Origin: Parelaphostrongylus tenuis
Taxonomy: Eukaryota; Nematoda; Chromadorea; Rhabditida; Metastrongylidae
Direction of reading: 5' to 3'
Length of the DNA: 64,000 bases
NCBI GenBank assembly: GCA_019055375.1
Contig: JAHQIW010000051.1
Span: 248,001 to 312,000 of the forward strand
Position numbers and translations under genes: made by a program. The first letter of the stretch is position 1; every line of letters starts with the position of its first letter. The notes beneath the pieces were generated by a model that ran no database searches, was not told where the DNA came from, and was given only the letters and a program-made list of their open reading frames with translations. Positions 57,601-64,000 of this stretch are shown piece by piece.

Positions 57601-60600
57601 AATGACACGCATTGAATCAGATGCATTGGAGGCGTGGTGACAAAGTAGCCTTAGATACGCACACTCAGTATCATTGAGGAATGAATGCTTCATATAACCA
57701 CAGCTTTGATCCACTCTTGTGAGATCAAAAATGTTTTCGCAAGGCAGTCAAGAACTGCACTTGAACTTTTATGAGAAGTAGTGACAGTAAATATTGTTGA
57801 CTGCAGATACAACGAAAAATTAATGAGAGATATCCTCTGAGTTAATTAAGATTTGACTTATGCCCATTGATATTTTAATCATAGTTTTAGAAAACAAAAC
57901 AAAAGAAACAGAAAGGGACAGATAACTAGACAAAAAAACATCACTTACTGCATTTATTAGTAGATCGTTCGCTTTTTGAGTAGCATCCATTTGGTCTAAG
58001 CTGTCAACTGAAGTCTCTGCTGCATTGTCCTCTGACGTCTGCACTGAAATGTCTGCAGTTTTTCTCCAGCACTCTGTCACTCACTTTTACATGTATCTAT
58101 CATCCGTCGTTCTTTCTCTTAGATCCTCAAGTTTCACATTAAGTGTTTGTTCTGACTGAACCCCGTTTGCGACGGTTGAAGAGAATCATCACCACACATT
58201 CATGTTTGGAAAGTTTGAATAGAGCTGCCTCTGCCTGACCTGGCTGAACGACCAGTGAAGATCATACAGGACGTATCAAATCCATGTTAACAATCATAGA
58301 AAGTTCTTAAGTGAGACACTAGCATTGTAGACACACATCACTGAGAACAATCGACGTTACGAGCCCTAATCTTCATTCCTTGTTTCGAGCCACATATTAT
58401 TTTTAGCAAGAGTGCATTTTTCGCGTCAACTCATTCATTCCCTAAAATCAAGTAGAATGATGGCTTTGAACAGGCCTTGGTTCCTCGTTGGCGGTTCTGT
58501 GCTCTATAATACCTTAATTTTGAGTGTTTTCCTAAGACCACGCTCAAATTTGATATATCTCATTTCTAATAATTGCTAATTGAGTCAACTTGTCATGTGG
58601 TCTTATGAATGGACGCTTGTACAACCCGATACAAGCTTTTCGACCTTACAGCCTCATTAGTCGGGCAGGAATACGTCGTCTTTTAGCCAATCCTCTGTGA
58701 GTGCTCCAGTCCCCACACTAAGAGGTAGCGTCGAGTAACGATTTGCACTGTAAGTCAAGTGAGAATATCACCGAACATACAGCGTTGCACACTCGATTGC
58801 TCTTTGGGTAGTAATGTGTAATATTATACCTCAATTTCGAGTGATTTCTTAAGATCACCCTCAAATTTCATAATATTTTATATTTCATTTGCTATTTGAG
58901 TTCGGTGATACTCACACCTGACTTACAGTGTAAATCGTACGTCGACACTGCCTCTTAGTGTGGGGACTGGAGCGCCCTCAGAGGACTGGCTAAAAGACGA
59001 CGGATTCTTGCCCGACTGACGAGACTGTAAGGTCGAAACACGTGTATTGGGCTGTACAAGAGCCCATTTAACAGACCGCATGACAGGTTCTAGGTATTGT
59101 CGCCTAAAAAGTCATAGTAGTTAGTGATGTGATGTATGAGGATGAAAGATGATAAGCAAAGCGTTGGTTTGATCCTTTTCCCCACACTCTTTTTCCAATT
59201 AAAAACGAACGCGTAAGGGAATGCTTTCGCCCGACCAGTTCCATAATTGCTAAGATAATCGTCTCAATCAGCATTCTTCGACATCCATAAACAAGATGAA
59301 ATCTCAGGCATCAGTTGAAACTTTGCGCGAAATATTCGGAACCTCTGGAATCCAAGGTAATGAACCGAATACAAGTGATTGGATCCGCACGATGACTTTT
59401 GATTGACGATTCATGTGAAATAATGTAAATGAAATGATGAAGAAAAGGAAGAAGAAATTCTCCAGTTCGATGCATTTTTGTACAATAAGAATTTCCATAG
59501 ATGATTGGTACAAAATGGCTTATTTCCTTAATAACCACTCACATTTTCGTTGAGGCTTTGCACTCTTCACTTTCTTCGCCTTGATGAGAATTTTGTACTT
59601 CAGAGTATGCGGCGACGGCAAGGGATGATCTTCAACTAGCTGCAAACAACATCAAGTACTTTTCCTTATACCTTTCCTTCGAGTGCTTTATTAAGACCAC
59701 GCTCAAATTTCAATAGATCCTTTCATTATTATTTGAGCCAACGTGCGAAAACACTCTGTATTAGGTGAAAATTTCGCTTGACATAGAGTGTAAAACGTAC
59801 GTCGTCGACAACTCTCTATAAGGAGTGTAACGCTCCCGAGAGAACTGAGTATAAAAAGATCGACAGCCGACGGGTTCTGCCCGGCTGATGAGTCTGTAAG
59901 GACGAAACACGTGTCTCGGGCTGTACAAGAGCCCTTACCAGACCACATGACATGTTGGCTCAAATAATAATGAAGTGACTACTTTTCCTTGCTATATCAA
60001 GCTTAGTATCCAGTTTAGTTACTAACAAAAATCTATCTCAATGAAATAAAAGTATCAGGCAGGAGGAAAGATAACCTTTACTCATAAAATACACTTTCAG
60101 TCGATATTCATTTCTTCTTACAGCAAATTCTTTCATTTGCACCATAAGAACTCACTCAGCTTCATACGCAGAGATGATGGGGGTTAGATCGAAAAGGGAA
60201 CACGAAGTCTGGGGACCTTTACTTGGTCAGTGGCTTCATTAAGAAATCCCAGCGGACTAAGTTGCTCTCCTTCTTCTGTCTAATTTCTCCTTTACTTTGT
60301 CCGCTTAGTCCTTTAAACGTCTAGCATACACATGTGAGGTGTTCTCCGTAATCAGAAGACCATCTAGCTCGATTTTCTCGCATTAGCACTATGAAGTCTT
60401 CACGGATTGAGCCCTCGTCTCGTTAACGTATTCCAATTTTTTCTCGCTTCACGACACTAATTGAATATCGTCATGTTTTTGAGGAGCACTAGTGCTCCTG
60501 TGAAGCATGACTATGTCCTCTGCCAAACAGTGGTCTGATGGGAATTTTCCATCACTGTGTGTACTTTTTCTCGTAATCGACAGTTATCAATACGCGCTAC

Positions 60601-61065
60601 CGTACGGCGTGAATAGGTTTAGCGGTGAAGTGTTTTTTTTTTTTCAACCTCTTTTGTTGTGAGTTGATAGGGTGGAAAAATTTGTCTTTTCGTAAAACAA
60701 TCTCGATAATAGTCAAATAATGTTCTATATAAGATGGGTTTATAACAGGACCAACAAACGCTGATATGATTGCACTTGTGTTGACCACATTGAACGTTTT
60801 GTCATAGGCAGCAAGGACTTGGACTTAGTTGGTTTGGAGAGGTAGTTTTTAAAACCTTCATCACTACAAAAGTCTCTACCTTAATTTTAAGACAACATAC
60901 CGGATGATTTTCCAGGGGATCGACAAGAAGTTTCGATCCGAAAACTTCTCTGAATATTTGCACCATTTCCTTTTGCTGTTGCTGACATAGATGATTTTCG
61001 ATTGACAATATTACTGGATACGGTGAGGTTTTGAATGCGCACTGATCGATAGCCAAGCAGACTGT
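42123..61065 (-). CDS. Phosphoinositide-specific phospholipase C (partial at 5' end)
   Basis: Multi-exon minus-strand gene. The family cleaves PIP2 to IP3 and diacylglycerol at the plasma membrane. Exons in order: 61,065-60,901 (X box, second half); 59,639-59,543; 58,043-57,949; 57,162-57,049 (X-Y linker); a gap; 55,094-54,925; 50,118-50,006; 49,820-49,727 (Y box); a gap; 44,982-44,711; 44,229-44,118; 42,849-42,745 (C2); 42,636-42,530; 42,239-42,123 (tail, stop TAA). Phases match within each block. At least one exon between 57,049 and 55,094, one between 49,727 and 44,982, and everything before the X-box half (HNTY active-site exon, EF hands, N terminus) were not found. The Y box is divergent, so the subtype is not assigned. 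Confidence 0.88.
42745..44982 (-). CDS. PLC gene, C2-domain exons
   Basis: 44,982-44,711 has SPSYFVTVDLLDLPPYDRIS and YFHPKQTLFEK. 44,229-44,118 has SETAFLQIGVWRRSTSGNSV and AYRVLSVNKLHNG. 42,849-42,745 has YRHLILRSLGNQNLGPVSLF. This is the C2 order VELxDLPxD, PELAFLRI, GYRHIxLRS...SLFV. The first C2 exon may hold an extra insert (about 30 residues). An H4 foldback and an H2 copy lie in the intron 42,850-44,117. Confidence 0.9.
42951..42999 (-). ncRNA. Hammerhead ribozyme, H4, intact core, sense to PLC
   Basis: On the minus strand: GGGUCA (42,999-42,994) pairs with UGGCCC (42,956-42,951) with one U-G pair. CUGACGA, stem II GGAGG-CCGAAA-CCUCC, GAAA (42,970-42,967), CACCGGUG and U-A follow. 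It lies about 100 nt upstream of the PLC 3' splice site at 42,850 in the pre-mRNA sense. Confidence 0.83.
43222..43270 (+). ncRNA. Hammerhead-like, H4, first core bases changed
   Basis: GGGCCA/UGGCCC stem I is perfect (U-A of other copies replaced by C-G). Stem II and GAAA (43,251-43,254) are intact, but CUGACGA reads GGGACGA, so C3 and U4 are lost. Predicted inactive. Confidence 0.65.
43719..43761 (+). ncRNA. Hammerhead-like motif, H2 family
   Basis: GUGCUA/UAGCAC stem I is perfect and differs from GUGCAA/UUGCAC by a compensating pair. CUGAUAA (G8 changed), GAAA (43,744-43,747), palindromic CGCG in stem III, then U-C. The surrounding H2 repeat covers about 43,690-43,805. Confidence 0.6.
45055..45315 (-). 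mobile_element. SINE1 copy with well-kept tRNA head
   Basis: On the minus strand it starts near 45,300 with GTTGTGGCCGAGTGGTTGAG, a textbook Ser/Leu tRNA A-box region, and ends near 45,058 with GTACTGGGATCCACAAAGTG. Confidence 0.75.
45515..46700. mobile_element. Cluster of three H1 copies (minus, minus, plus)
   Basis: Copies at about 45,540-45,850 and 45,880-46,150 (minus) and 46,330-46,640 (plus) share TACACTCGATTGCTCTTGG, ACGACGTACATTTTACAC, GTCTCATCAGT and the GAGTGTTTTATTAAGACCAC arm. Motifs: 45,620-45,663 (CUGAUGA kept, GAAA changed to GAGG), about 45,955-46,000 (badly decayed), 46,527-46,570 (GAAA-CACGUG-UA kept, CUGAUGG). The last has stem I GCCUAA/UCAGGC with one compensating pair. 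Confidence 0.65.
46795..47095 (-). mobile_element. SINE2 copy
   Basis: Near full length. It has GATAAAGCTCACGGCGTTGA (tail side), GGCTTGGTGAGCCATGAGC, GCGCGAGATCGCACTATC (reverse B box, one change) and CCACTGCCCCACATGCG (reverse A box). Confidence 0.75.
47603..47852 (-). CDS. Candidate exon, unknown
   Basis: An open stretch after a TTCTAG acceptor encodes ERALFGDKYACVRYNFALNC, then RDRSCFRIVTNTLYGNYLSN, and reaches a TAA at 47,603. A GT donor (GTAGGTGAT) lies inside. Codon choice and four or more cysteines look protein-like, but I recognise no family. It lies in the large PLC intron gap, yet its phase (2) does not join exon 49,727 (phase 0). Confidence 0.25.
48165..48760. mobile_element. H1 inverted pair
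   Basis: A minus copy (motif 48,227-48,270: CUGUUGA, GAAA, CACGUG, cleavage U changed to C) and a plus copy (motif 48,606-48,648: CUGAUGA, GAC/GUC stem II and GAAA kept, stem III and the U before cleavage lost). Stem I GCCCGA/UCGGGC is perfect in the plus copy. The outer GAGCGTGGTCTTAAGAAAAC arm is kept. Confidence 0.65.
48606..48648 (+). ncRNA. Hammerhead-like, H1, stem III decayed
   Basis: GCCCGA-CUGAUGA-GAC...GUC-GAAA is canonical, but CACGUGU is replaced by CCGUGA, so the A15.1-U16.1 pair and the cleavage site are lost. Confidence 0.55.
48980..49260. repeat. Dispersed AT-rich repeat (ACGATTACTAATAGT type)
   Basis: GAACGATTACTAATAGTC and the neighbouring CAGCGCTGG / AGCTTTCGAATG stretches recur in diverged form near 12,780-12,960, 47,270-47,400, 51,170-51,360 and 62,690-62,900. 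No coding potential or termini could be defined. Confidence 0.35.
49727..50118 (-). CDS. PLC gene, Y-box exons 2 and 3
   Basis: 50,118-50,006 encodes RPFYRTGHRQVRLLYLSC... and ends NENGRL. 49,820-49,727 continues YVKKPDCLCDASLDFDIYSD. Together they align with the family's FWxxGxQxVALNxQTxD...NGRCGYVLKPxxL. The VALNF/YQT core is replaced by RLLYLSCTS, and the CG before YV is lost. Splice phases agree (0 to 2, then 1). This is either a divergent PLC subtype or a weakened catalytic domain. Confidence 0.75.
50160..52350. other. PLC intron without recognised elements
   Basis: Part of the intron 50,119-54,924. It contains one diverged copy of the ATTACTAATAG repeat (51,170-51,360). A plus-strand 125-codon frame at 50,296-50,673 starts hydrophobic and ends Arg-rich, but has no recognisable domain. 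Confidence 0.45.
52355..52870. repeat. SINE2 fragment and a tRNA-like fragment
   Basis: 52,355-52,495 matches the 3' half of SINE2 (GATGCGCCGTGCCTTCGAC, GAATACATCTCTAGCC). 52,720-52,870 starts GCACGTGGTCCAGCGGTTAA, an A-box-like tRNA head, with no confirmed body. Confidence 0.5.
53089..53131 (-). ncRNA. Hammerhead ribozyme, H1, intact core, sense to PLC
   Basis: On the minus strand: GCCCGA (53,131-53,126) pairs perfectly with UCGGGC (53,094-53,089). CUGACGA, stem II GAUC-GCAA-GAUC (four pairs, GNRA loop), GAAA (53,106-53,103), CACGUG and U-A follow. All invariant bases are present. Confidence 0.85.
53528..53570 (+). ncRNA. Hammerhead ribozyme-like, H1, catalytic G changed
   Basis: Identical to the 53,089 motif except AAAA at 53,553-53,556 in place of GAAA. 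The single change hits G12, the general base, so this arm is predicted dead while its partner is intact. Confidence 0.75.
54320..54600 (+). mobile_element. H1 element, single sense copy
   Basis: Starts near AAGGTATAATATGATAAAAT and ends GTTGGCTCAAATAATAATGA. The motif at 54,493-54,534 has CUGAUGA, GUC-UGUAAG-GAC, GAAA, UACGUG and UC. Stem I has lost one base (GCCCG against UCGGAC). Closely related to the 59,668 copy (GAAAACACTCTG, CTCCCGAGAGAACTGA). Confidence 0.7.
54925..55094 (-). CDS. PLC gene, Y-box exon 1
   Basis: Encodes RRLYLMCSLSEDASMKVYKD, then HTSKRLVRVFPSNMRITSDN and FLPH. SLSE (family SSFSE) and R-V-F-P (family R-[IV]-Y-P) carry the Ser and Arg that bind substrate. The usual Tyr is Phe here and the usual DSSN is TSDN. 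Confidence 0.92.
55990..56220. repeat. Dispersed repeat, uninterrupted relative of 6,190-6,640
   Basis: Shares GGCTTCTACAAAGAT, AAAGAACATCTAT and TTCCATATTCCATC with the 6.2-6.6 kb block. It lacks the H1 insertion, so it stands for the empty-site state of that repeat. Confidence 0.4.
57049..58043 (-). CDS. PLC gene, X-Y linker exons
   Basis: 58,043-57,949 encodes an acidic, Ser/Thr-rich linker (VQTSEDNAAETSVDSLDQMD). 57,162-57,049 encodes EELELLTEDVRRRQLCPLRE and ends with DLSRIVNYLTADK, which matches the start of the Y box (ELSDLVNYxxP). Phases join to the neighbouring X-box exons. Confidence 0.82.
57385..57475 (-). repeat. tRNA-like element, single copy
   Basis: TTTGCGTCAGCTGGGATTCG then AACCCACATCTCACC is the reverse T arm and acceptor side of the same tRNA-like family as 19,382. 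GTGATGTGCAAAATA flanks it. Confidence 0.6.
58624..58666 (-). ncRNA. Hammerhead-like, H1, G5 changed
   Basis: CUAAUGA replaces CUGANGA. Stem I GCCCGA/UCGGGU and GAAA are kept. Stem III became AAGCUU-like. Sense to PLC but predicted inactive. Confidence 0.5.
59010..59052 (+). ncRNA. Hammerhead ribozyme, H1, intact core
   Basis: GCCCGA (59,010-59,015) pairs with UUGGGC (one G-U). CUGACGA, stem II GACU-GUAA-GGUC with a GNRA loop, GAAA (59,035-59,038), CACGUG and U-A follow. Antisense to PLC. Confidence 0.83.
59543..59639 (-). CDS. PLC gene, end of X box with lysine motif
   Basis: TTTGCAG acceptor. It encodes LVEDHPLPSPHTLKYKILIK then AKK. The LPSPxxLKxKILIKxKK pattern carries the two lysines that contact the PIP2 phosphate in the family. 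An H1 element is inserted directly upstream; its target duplication starts only 18 bp from this exon's 3' splice site. Confidence 0.93.
59668..59979 (+). mobile_element. H1 element with 11-bp target duplication
   Basis: TACTTTTCCTT at 59,657-59,667 and 59,980-59,990. The left end holds a short minus-sense remnant (TTCGAGTGCTTTATTAAGAC, CATTATTATTTGAGCCAAC), the right end GTTGGCTCAAATAATAATGA, so the termini are inverted repeats. The rest is one complete plus-sense copy. Confidence 0.82.
59879..59921 (+). ncRNA. Hammerhead ribozyme, H1, intact core
   Basis: GCCCGG (59,879-59,884) pairs with UCGGGC (59,916-59,921; one G-U). CUGAUGA (59,885-59,891), stem II GUCU-GUAA-GGAC (GNRA loop), GAAA (59,904-59,907), CACGUG, U-C with cleavage predicted after 59,915. 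Directly downstream GGGCU (59,918) can pair with AGCCC (59,930-59,934). Antisense to PLC. Confidence 0.87.
60901..61065 (-). CDS. PLC gene, X-box exon
   Basis: CTCAG acceptor and GTATGT donor. The 55 residues include AIDQCAFKTSPYPVILSIEN, HLCQQQQKEMVQIFREVFGS and KLLVDPLENHP. PVILSIENH holds the glutamate of the SxENH motif that helps bind Ca2+ and substrate in the family. The earlier X-box part with the catalytic histidines is not visible up to 64,000. Confidence 0.93.
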
Positions 61066-61139
61066 CTGAGATTACACATTAGAACTAGGGGCAAGTGTAT
61101 TTGCTGTTGAGGCTCATTTTAGCTGATGATCTAATGACA

Positions 61140-61440
61140 TGTTTTGAGCCTTCTATGAAGCCTGGTATGGCACTTATACAGTATTAATTAGCTGTTTCAT
61201 GTGTAACCAAAAGCGCTCGACTGTGGTCACTGCATCGTCGAGGGATTTTGTCACTCGACATGCGGTGGTTCAAATAATTTGGAGTAAATTCCTTTAGAAG
61301 TAGCGGGTATATCCCTTGCAAGAGATGGCTCAAAGCAAAGGCACCGAGGTACTGATGAGCCTGTAAAGGCCATGCAGCTAATAAGTACTGCATAAATGCC
61401 ATACTAAACCTCATGAAAGGCCCAAAACATGTTGTCAGAT
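61140..61440. mobile_element. H2 inverted pair, degraded
   Basis: TGTTTTGAGCCTTCTATGAA on the left and CATGAAAGGCCCAAAACATG on the right are H2 ends. The plus motif near 61,355 keeps CUGAUGA and stem II GCCU-GUAA-AGGC with four perfect pairs, but GAAA is lost. Confidence 0.5.
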
Positions 61441-61449
61441 TATCAGATT

Positions 61450-63935
61450 ATTATAGTTTTTGTGGGAGACCTGGACAAAGAGTCGAAAGTATAAGTAAAG
61501 ATACAGTATAGAACTCACTTCACCAATACTAATTTACTACATCGAAGATCTCGTTTGTTCTACTTTACTTCACACAAACCGTTGTTACATCTATTTTGAG
61601 GATCCAAATTATCTTGCATTCTATTCGTTTCATCCCATCAATTGCTCAAAGATCTCTTTCAACTTTTCGCATGTGGATATTGCTATTGTATGAGGATTGC
61701 CCTCTTCTTCAGGAAGATCATTAAATGCTGTTAGTATATGTTAGCCCTTGAGTCCTACGATAGCCGGCTAAAGCGTTCCCATTTGAATTGCTTAGAACTA
61801 ATTCTTTCCACGCAAGTTCTGTACCACCATGAAAAGATAGGGATTCTAGTTAGTGAGCCTGGCGTGGGGCCGAAGGAGCATCGTGCCCTTGATGAACGAC
61901 ATCATCACCACTGAGCTGTCAGCCTCTTCACAGAAGTATGTTCTAATCTAAGAAGTTGGAGACGTTGAAGATCCTTGAATGGTGACTTGAGATTTTTCAG
62001 TGCTTTACAGCACCCCACCAAGACATCTGACTTCACTTCAATAAGACAATCAATCTGATAATCAACAAACACCATCAGTGGCGACTATTACATTTATAAG
62101 TGATTGATGAAGAAAGATTCAAGCCAAAAAACATTTCATTATCCTGCATGGCATGAGTGATGATTTTTATCTAAAAATTTTCCTCATTTTCACAGAACGA
62201 TAAAACACGCTGTAATCGGAAGACAGCACTATCATCACCAACATTAATTAGAGTGGTAACGGTGCAGAAAATTCTGCGCCACATTTAATTTTAACGTGAT
62301 TCACTGAATCTCTACATTTCAAATGATATTGACTGAATAGCAGTGGATAAATCAAGTTTAAGATCTATTCAGATAAAGTCTATAGTTTTGAACTGTATGA
62401 ATTTCACCAAAATTTGAGACAAATATACCCTCATCGTCTCCATACCGGTTCACATTTATTCATGTGATGGCAGCAAACTAGCCGTCTTTACTTGAAGTGT
62501 TCAGCATCGTCAAAATTTGTAATACTTTCAGAATGTGATCGAATAACAGCAACAATAAAATTAGTAGGAAGCACTGTACACTATATATATGTTTATATAT
62601 ATATATATATATCTATATATGTTTATATATATATATATATATATGCATAGATCATTTCTATTAACCAATCCCAGTTTCAGGGCTTGCAGAAAAGTATTTA
62701 CCGGTGGCTTTCAAAATCTGAGCAGTTATTCGATAGCCTCAATCTCAACAAATTTGAAAATGCACTCTAATTTCAAAACGGCTTTTTCATTGCGCTGTAA
62801 CGACAAAAATTGAATTGTGTTCCTCATTCAAACATTACTCGCTGCACAAAACATCTTCTTCGAACATTCATTAGGTAATCGATAGCTTAAATATTGTGGA
62901 TTCCAAATATGTAATTGGTTTTTTCAATGTATCTCTTATTAGGCTGTAAAAGCCAAAAGCAGACTGGATTTCTCAAATTTGAATCATTCTTGATATCCTC
63001 ACTTTTCCTTCAATCCCAAGAGAAAAAGAAGCTTTGGAATTTTTTCTTAAGTTTCAAATATTATTTGATATCAAAAACCTCAAAGATTTCATTGTCTATT
63101 TTATTTTCAGAATGGCTTTAGTACTGCTCTGCAACAACAAAAACAACAATAGGTTTCACAGCTGGCGCGTTTTGGCGCATTTTTCTCTCGACAAACCATC
63201 TTACCTAGTGTTTCAATAACTATTCGATAGCGCAAATCTGGGCCATTGCGATGATGGGTTTTGCTTTTTGAAAGGGCTTTTGACTGCGCTTCAACAGCCA
63301 AATGAGCCGCTAGGTTTCGAGCACCGCGACATCGGCACCAAAACACCGCGCTTTGCCAGTGATTTCACAACTCTGCCACTAAGCATCCGCACTTTTATGG
63401 TGTAAGATTTGCGAAACCCAGTCTTCTTATATTGTTAAAGTGCATTAAGAAGTGTATTTTGAAAACCAAATAAATCATTGGAATGGTCAAGATTCAAGCT
63501 GTGGAATGGTTCCAAAAGTCTACGAAAAAAGCCTTGTTCAGCGAGAAACGTTTGAATAAGAAATACAATCTCATTTTTGATGTTACAACATAATAGAAGA
63601 GCTCTTTAAAAAATAAGATGCATTTTCAAATCTTTTGAGATCGAAGCTATAGAATGAATACTCAACTTTGCTGGAACTGGAAGCGGGTAACGGAAACGTT
63701 GCAAATAATCAAACGAATGCCTGATTTGGCCAGATCCAAGATTACAAAGAGAGTTTCCTCGATTAGCATTCAACTTTTAACAACGAAAACTCTAAGCAGC
63801 ATCTGAAGCAACACGTGAAATATTTAAGGCCTTTGTGGAAGATGAATGAAAGGCAATAATTTGAATGTGAGGATTGGGATCCGCGGAGTGATTATTGAAG
63901 ACGGTACGTGCATTATATACATGTATATAAACGAT
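61450..63935. other. No gene recognised; microsatellite inside
   Basis: Holds a (TA)n-rich tract at 62,582-62,645 with GTTTA interruptions, diverged dispersed repeats near 62,690-63,310 and a SINE1-like tail near 63,880. The upstream PLC X-box exon with the HNTY motif was looked for and not seen. Confidence 0.5.
62582..62645. repeat. TA-rich microsatellite
   Basis: About 64 bp of TATATA with two GTTTATA interruptions. Confidence 0.95.
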
Positions 63936-63939
63936 AGAG

Positions 63940-64000
63940 GATGAAGCTCTCGGAGTTGATAAATCTCTGAAAGATGCGCCATGAACTAGTCTTCAATTCT
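63940..64000 (-). mobile_element. SINE2, cut by the window end
   Basis: GAGGATGAAGCTCTCGGAGT and GATGCGCCATGAACTAG match the tail side of SINE2. The tRNA head would lie beyond 64,000. Confidence 0.65.

Larger units (their letters stand above)
58505..59095. mobile_element. H1 inverted pair
   Basis: A minus copy (58,505-58,800) and a plus copy (about 58,900-59,095, right end truncated) with the usual arms (TTTTGAGTGTTTTCCTAAGA; CTCCAGTCCCCACACTAAGA and partner). It lies in the PLC intron 58,044-59,542. Confidence 0.72.

Noticed and set aside
61780..61950. Minus-strand stretch SVVMMSFIKGTMLLRPHARL as a coding exon
   Set aside because: Ends at a stop quickly, has no clear acceptor or donor, and does not match the missing PLC X-box exon.

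Overview
The window looks like nematode nuclear DNA, most likely from a strongylid (hookworm-like) worm. The evidence is a patched-related (PTR) membrane-protein gene of nematode type in many small exons with compact GT...AG splice sites, an RTE-clade LINE, decayed mariners, and a very dense load of short dispersed repeats. The species assignment is inference. Nothing looks bacterial.

Gene layout. A plus-strand PTR gene runs from about 13.2 kb to 39,975. I could chain 25 exons (16,119-39,975) with matching phases and no stop, plus an N-terminal membrane exon at 13,201-13,278. A minus-strand phosphoinositide phospholipase C (PLC) gene runs convergently. Its X-box half is at 61,065-60,901, followed by the X-Y linker, Y box, C2 domain and a stop at 42,123. 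Its 5' end lies to the right, probably outside the window. The two 3' ends face each other across about 2.1 kb. No gene was recognised with confidence in 1-13 kb.

The most interesting content is not protein coding. Many dispersed 150-660 bp repeats carry the hammerhead self-cleaving ribozyme core: stem I / CUGANGA / stem II / GAAA / very short stem III / U-H. I sort them by stem I. H1 has GCCCGR/UCGGGC. H2 has GUGCAA/UUGCAC. H3 has CAGGCU/AGCUG and resembles the motif known from Penelope-like elements. H4 has GGGUCA/UGACCC. H5 has GUGGCU/GGCCAC. Stems differ between copies by compensating changes. Stem III is a palindrome (ACACGUGU, ACACCGGUGU or similar) that cannot close a normal loop, so cleavage would be expected from paired molecules. 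Most copies lie as head-to-head inverted pairs (foldback elements). Five loci show direct flanking duplications of 9-12 bp, as expected for retrotransposition. At least five ribozyme copies keep the complete core and strong stems I and II (3,495-; 42,951-; 53,089-; 59,010+; 59,879+); a sixth (14,283-) keeps the core with weaker stems. Two of them lie in PLC introns in the sense orientation.

Other repeats are two tRNA-derived SINE families (SINE1 with a tRNA-Ser/Leu-like head, SINE2 with another tRNA-like head), a tRNA-like family that often sits in inverted pairs (a near-perfect 93-bp-arm hairpin at 19,382), a broken 3.3-kb RTE LINE in a PTR intron, three mariner remnants of different sequence type, and GA and TA microsatellites.
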